Below, in pieces: positions 6,603 to 8,716 of a stretch of DNA of 8,716 nucleotides (position 1 is the stretch's first letter; every line of letters begins with the position of its first letter). The position numbers and the translations under genes are program-made. The DNA comes from Fimbriimonadales bacterium. Its GTDB lineage: Bacteria > Armatimonadota > Fimbriimonadia > Fimbriimonadales > GBS-DC. Location: assembly GCA_026416655.1 (NCBI GenBank), contig JAOAES010000340.1, forward strand, positions 1 through 8,716. Reading direction: 5' to 3'. Under the pieces are notes generated by a model. The model searched no databases. It was given only the letters and a program-made list of their open reading frames with translations, and had not been told where the DNA came from.

Positions 6603-6637
6603 GTGAAACTTTCGAGCAAAATTCCGTATAATATAAT
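6603..6637 (+). promoter_or_regulatory. Probable promoter of the HhH-protein gene
   Basis: Two overlapping exact TATAAT hexamers (6627-6632 and 6632-6637) sit in an AT-rich patch within otherwise GC-rich DNA. GTGAAA at 6603-6608 matches four of six -35 bases, 18 nt before the first hexamer. Transcription would start near 6640 and run rightward to the gene at 6780, giving a leader of about 140 nt. It is divergent from the nrdB promoter. Confidence 0.55.
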
Positions 6638-6640
6638 ATG

Positions 6641-6662
6641 GAAGCCCCGCGCGCGGGACTTC
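6641..6662 (+). repeat. GC-rich palindrome at the predicted transcript start
   Basis: Arms GAAGCCCCGCG (6641-6651) and CGCGGGACTTC (6652-6662) are complementary except for one position. The element lies immediately downstream of the TATAAT pair, so it would be at or near the very 5' end of the rightward transcript. It has no T-run and is not an obvious attenuator. Confidence 0.5.
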
Positions 6663-6779
6663 AGCAGCAACCCCAGGAGGGTCTCAGCCGTCTAAGGATT
6701 GAAACCGAACTATTCTTAGAACACGCTATGGCACATCTATTGGCAACAACTATCACAAAACAGACAGGAGGCGATAAAG

Positions 6780-7703
6780 ATGGCGACATTCACTCCGATG
6801 GAGGTTGAGGTGATTCTGAGCCGCCTTGCGGGCGAGAAGGCGGACAAGTTTCAGCGCGAGGTGCTCTATCCGCAGATGGCGCGCGCGATGAAACTGCCGC
6901 TGCCCAACAACGAGGCGGTGCGCGAGGCGCTGGCGGATCCGTATTACGCTTTCCGCGTGATGCTGGGCTACTACGCTTTCGCGAAACGCGGCAACGACCG
7001 CGCCGAATATTCGGGGTTCGCACTACAGGCGCTGGACAAAGTACTCCAAGGTGATAAGAACAACTTCAGTGCGTTCCTTGCATCCGGCAACGCGCCTGAA
7101 CAGCTCTGGAACGCTTTCGTGGAGGTCTGCCAAGAGCATCAGCGCAAAATCAACGAGCAGCTCAATCGCGGGCTGATTGAAGGACTGGCAGGCTACGCCG
7201 CATCGCTCTACGCCGAGGACGAAATCGGCAACATCTGGATGGACATCCAGCAGGCGATTGTGCAGTCCGGGCGCGTGGAGCCGATTTACGAGAAAATCAC
7301 CGACATCAAGGGCATCGGTCCCAAAGTCGGCGCGCTTGTGCTGCGCGATATGGTCGCGCTCTATGACCTGGAGAGCCGTATCGAGCCGGGCGACTACCAC
7401 TACCTGCAACCTGTGGACACCTGGATTCGGCGCATCGGTCCGATGCTGACGGAGGAGATTACCGACAAGACCGCCGACTGGGTGATTGCGGGCAAGCTGT
7501 CGAAGCTCTGCCGTCGGAATCGGGTCAGCGGCGTGCGGTTCAATCAGGGCGTGCAGTACCTGGCGATTGTGGAGGTGCGCGAGCTGGATCGGCTGAAGGG
7601 CTATCTGCGCACGCTGGTCGAGAGCGCGCCCCGTGCGCCGTCGCGCCCGTCGGCGGGCGTAGGCGGGCGTCCTGCGGCTCGCTCTTTCAGCTGGCGCAGG
7701 TAG
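6780..7703 (+). CDS. Uncharacterised protein with HhH-GPD-like segment
   Basis: I do not recognise this 307-aa protein as a named family. The central segment ITDIKGIGPKVGALVLRDMV (residues 173-192) is a helix-hairpin-helix of the type that grips DNA backbone phosphates. It is followed by LQPVDTWIRRIGPML (209-223), which resembles the PVDTHVxRV stretch of HhH-GPD base-excision DNA glycosylases. K182 falls where endonuclease III has its catalytic Lys and D213 where it has the catalytic Asp, but the spacing is 31 residues rather than 18. There is no four-cysteine iron-sulfur cluster loop. The N-terminal 170 residues look all-helical and unfamiliar; the C-terminal 25 are rich in Arg, Pro, Ser and Ala and probably disordered. 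AGGAGG (6766-6771) lies 8 nt before the ATG. It is a single gene divergent from nrdB and ends 13 bp from the convergent hydrolase. A role in DNA repair or DNA binding is inference only. Confidence 0.75.
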   Translation: MATFTPMEVEVILSRLAGEKADKFQREVLYPQMARAMKLPLPNNEAVREALADPYYAFRVMLGYYAFAKRGNDRAEYSGFALQALDKVLQGDKNNFSAFLASGNAPEQLWNAFVEVCQEHQRKINEQLNRGLIEGLAGYAASLYAEDEIGNIWMDIQQAIVQSGRVEPIYEKITDIKGIGPKVGALVLRDMVALYDLESRIEPGDYHYLQPVDTWIRRIGPMLTEEITDKTADWVIAGKLSKLCRRNRVSGVRFNQGVQYLAIVEVRELDRLKGYLRTLVESAPRAPSRPSAGVGGRPAARSFSWRR

Positions 7704-7716
7704 AGCCTGCTGCACC

Positions 7717-8716
7717 TCAGCGTCCCCGACGGCGGTACATCGCCCCGTGCGTCCGACGCGCCGCAGCGACCATCTCAGGATAGGGCGCGTCGGTAATCGT
7801 CACGAAGCCGATGTTGTAGTTCTCGCCGTCGAACCAGCGTCCCGTGAGCGGCTGGTCCATGTACTGGAACCAGTGGCATCCGACGAACAGCGGGTGGTCT
7901 AATACGCTGTTCACATACTCCTCGTACATGCGGGCGCGCTCGCGCTGGTTCGCGGCGGCGACCAGCCCCGTGTGAAACATCCCTCTGTCCAGCGCGCCGA
8001 AGTGGAACTCGCCGATAATCACGGGCTTGTCCAGCGGCAGGAGGAAACTGTACGCGCTGTGGCTGAGTTTCGGCGCGTAGATATTGAAGCTGATGACATC
8101 GCACAGTTCCGCACAGGCAAGCACGGCATCCAGCGAGTACCATGCGAATCGGCAGCCGAGATAGAGGTGGTTCGGCGCGAGTTCCCGCAGGATGTCGCGA
8201 ATCGTCTGGAAATATCGGCGGGCGAAGGCACGCACGAACTCGCTGAAGTCGCGCTGTCGCTCGCGCGTGGCGGCAGGGGGTAGCTGCACGGGCGGCTTGA
8301 GCGCGTCCCAGTTGGGGTATTGCGCCCCCCAAGCCGCGTTCAGCCGCTGGATGTCGCCGTATTTGGCGCGCAGCTGCTCCAGAAAGGCGCGTTTGGCGGG
8401 CGAGTCGTCGGCGTGCAGGCTCAGTGCGCCGTAGGCAAGCCCGTAGCGTCCGCCGTCCTCGCCCTGCCCTGCCCAGCTCAGTTCGTTGTCCACAAAGAAG
8501 CCGAGACACCACGGGTCGCCCTTCACGCGCTGCGCGACGGGTTCGATCCCTGCGCGGGCGTTCACGGCAAACTGCGGGTCATAGGGGTCATGCATTTTGC
8601 CCCAGTAGTCGCTGCCGCTGGGCACGCGCTTGTGGTCGCCCCACACGCCCGCTGTCGCGACATACGGCACGCGCCCGTTCCGATGCCAGTCCCACAGCGA
8701 CCAGTTCGCAATCGTG
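7717..8716 (-). CDS. Clan GH-A-like glycoside hydrolase (5' end outside window)
   Basis: The C-terminal 332 residues are visible; the frame is open to the right edge. A GTG at 8670 could be read as a start, but the upstream codons TIANWSLWDWHRNGR join smoothly to the domain, so the gene very likely continues beyond the window. DPWCLGFFVDNELSW contains the Asn-Glu pair typical of the acid/base residue in clan GH-A (Glu codon 8482-8484). KPVIIGEFHFG supplies a plausible nucleophile Glu (8008-8010) at the end of a beta strand. Later come GCHWFQYMDQP and DGENYNIGFVTITD, aromatic loops of a sugar-binding cleft. The overall pattern recalls beta-agarase (GH50) or GH42-type beta-galactosidase proteins; I cannot fix the family or substrate. 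No signal peptide can be judged because the N-terminus is missing. It ends convergently with the HhH gene and has no obvious functional link to it. Confidence 0.8.
   Translation of the reverse strand, partial: TIANWSLWDWHRNGRVPYVATAGVWGDHKRVPSGSDYWGKMHDPYDPQFAVNARAGIEPVAQRVKGDPWCLGFFVDNELSWAGQGEDGGRYGLAYGALSLHADDSPAKRAFLEQLRAKYGDIQRLNAAWGAQYPNWDALKPPVQLPPAATRERQRDFSEFVRAFARRYFQTIRDILRELAPNHLYLGCRFAWYSLDAVLACAELCDVISFNIYAPKLSHSAYSFLLPLDKPVIIGEFHFGALDRGMFHTGLVAAANQRERARMYEEYVNSVLDHPLFVGCHWFQYMDQPLTGRWFDGENYNIGFVTITDAPYPEMVAAARRTHGAMYRRRGR

Noticed and set aside
6380..6670. 97-codon in-frame N-terminal extension of nrdB
   Set aside because: The extension crosses the predicted promoter and dyads and has no R2-like sequence. 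The ATG at 6379 has a strong GGAGGG 9 nt upstream and gives a normal 324-aa R2.
7696..7710. GCAGG-TAGAG-CCTGC hairpin at the HhH gene stop as a terminator
   Set aside because: A 5-bp stem without a T-run is too weak to call, although some shared terminator is expected between the convergent genes.

Overview
The window is a GC-rich bacterial chromosome segment (my impression, not computed). It holds nine protein-coding genes: six from the end of a ribosomal-protein/secretion operon, a two-gene ribonucleotide reductase operon, an unrecognised helix-hairpin-helix protein, and a partial glycoside hydrolase. That makes ten coding features including the 15-codon tail of the gene before rpmD. Strong Shine-Dalgarno sites (GGAGG) precede most genes. 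The mix of a bacterial spc-type operon, an ATP-cone-less class I ribonucleotide reductase and palindromic intergenic elements fits an environmental, possibly thermophilic lineage such as Armatimonadota. That lineage guess is an inference and nothing here proves it.

Layout: (1) 1-3390, plus strand: tail of probable rpsE, then rpmD, rplO, secY, adk and map. The genes are packed with ATGA overlaps or gaps of 3-7 bases, so they form one translationally coupled operon for ribosome assembly, membrane protein export, nucleotide balance and N-terminal methionine removal. (2) 3391-3503: a short convergent gap with a perfect 12-bp hairpin at 3459-3485 that probably ends the operon. infA, rpmJ, rpsM and the other genes that often follow map are not here. 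(3) 3504-6379, minus strand: nrdB then nrdA, in reversed order compared with the common nrdA-nrdB arrangement. They are separated by 233 bp packed with six short palindromes. (4) 6380-6779: a 400-bp divergent control region with a good promoter for nrdB, a good -10 element for the rightward gene, and several dyads. (5) 6780-7703, plus strand: a 307-aa protein with a central HhH-GPD-like segment, function unknown. (6) 7717-8716, minus strand: a clan GH-A-like glycoside hydrolase that runs off the right edge.

Three things deserve a second look. The ribonucleotide reductase small subunit has Glu at the first metal-ligand position (E67) and keeps a Tyr at the radical position (Y104), with no ATP-cone in either subunit; this resembles the dimanganese class Id enzymes. 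The palindrome array between nrdB and nrdA keeps its stems through compensatory changes. The HhH protein retains Lys and Asp at the positions of DNA glycosylase catalytic residues in an otherwise unfamiliar protein.
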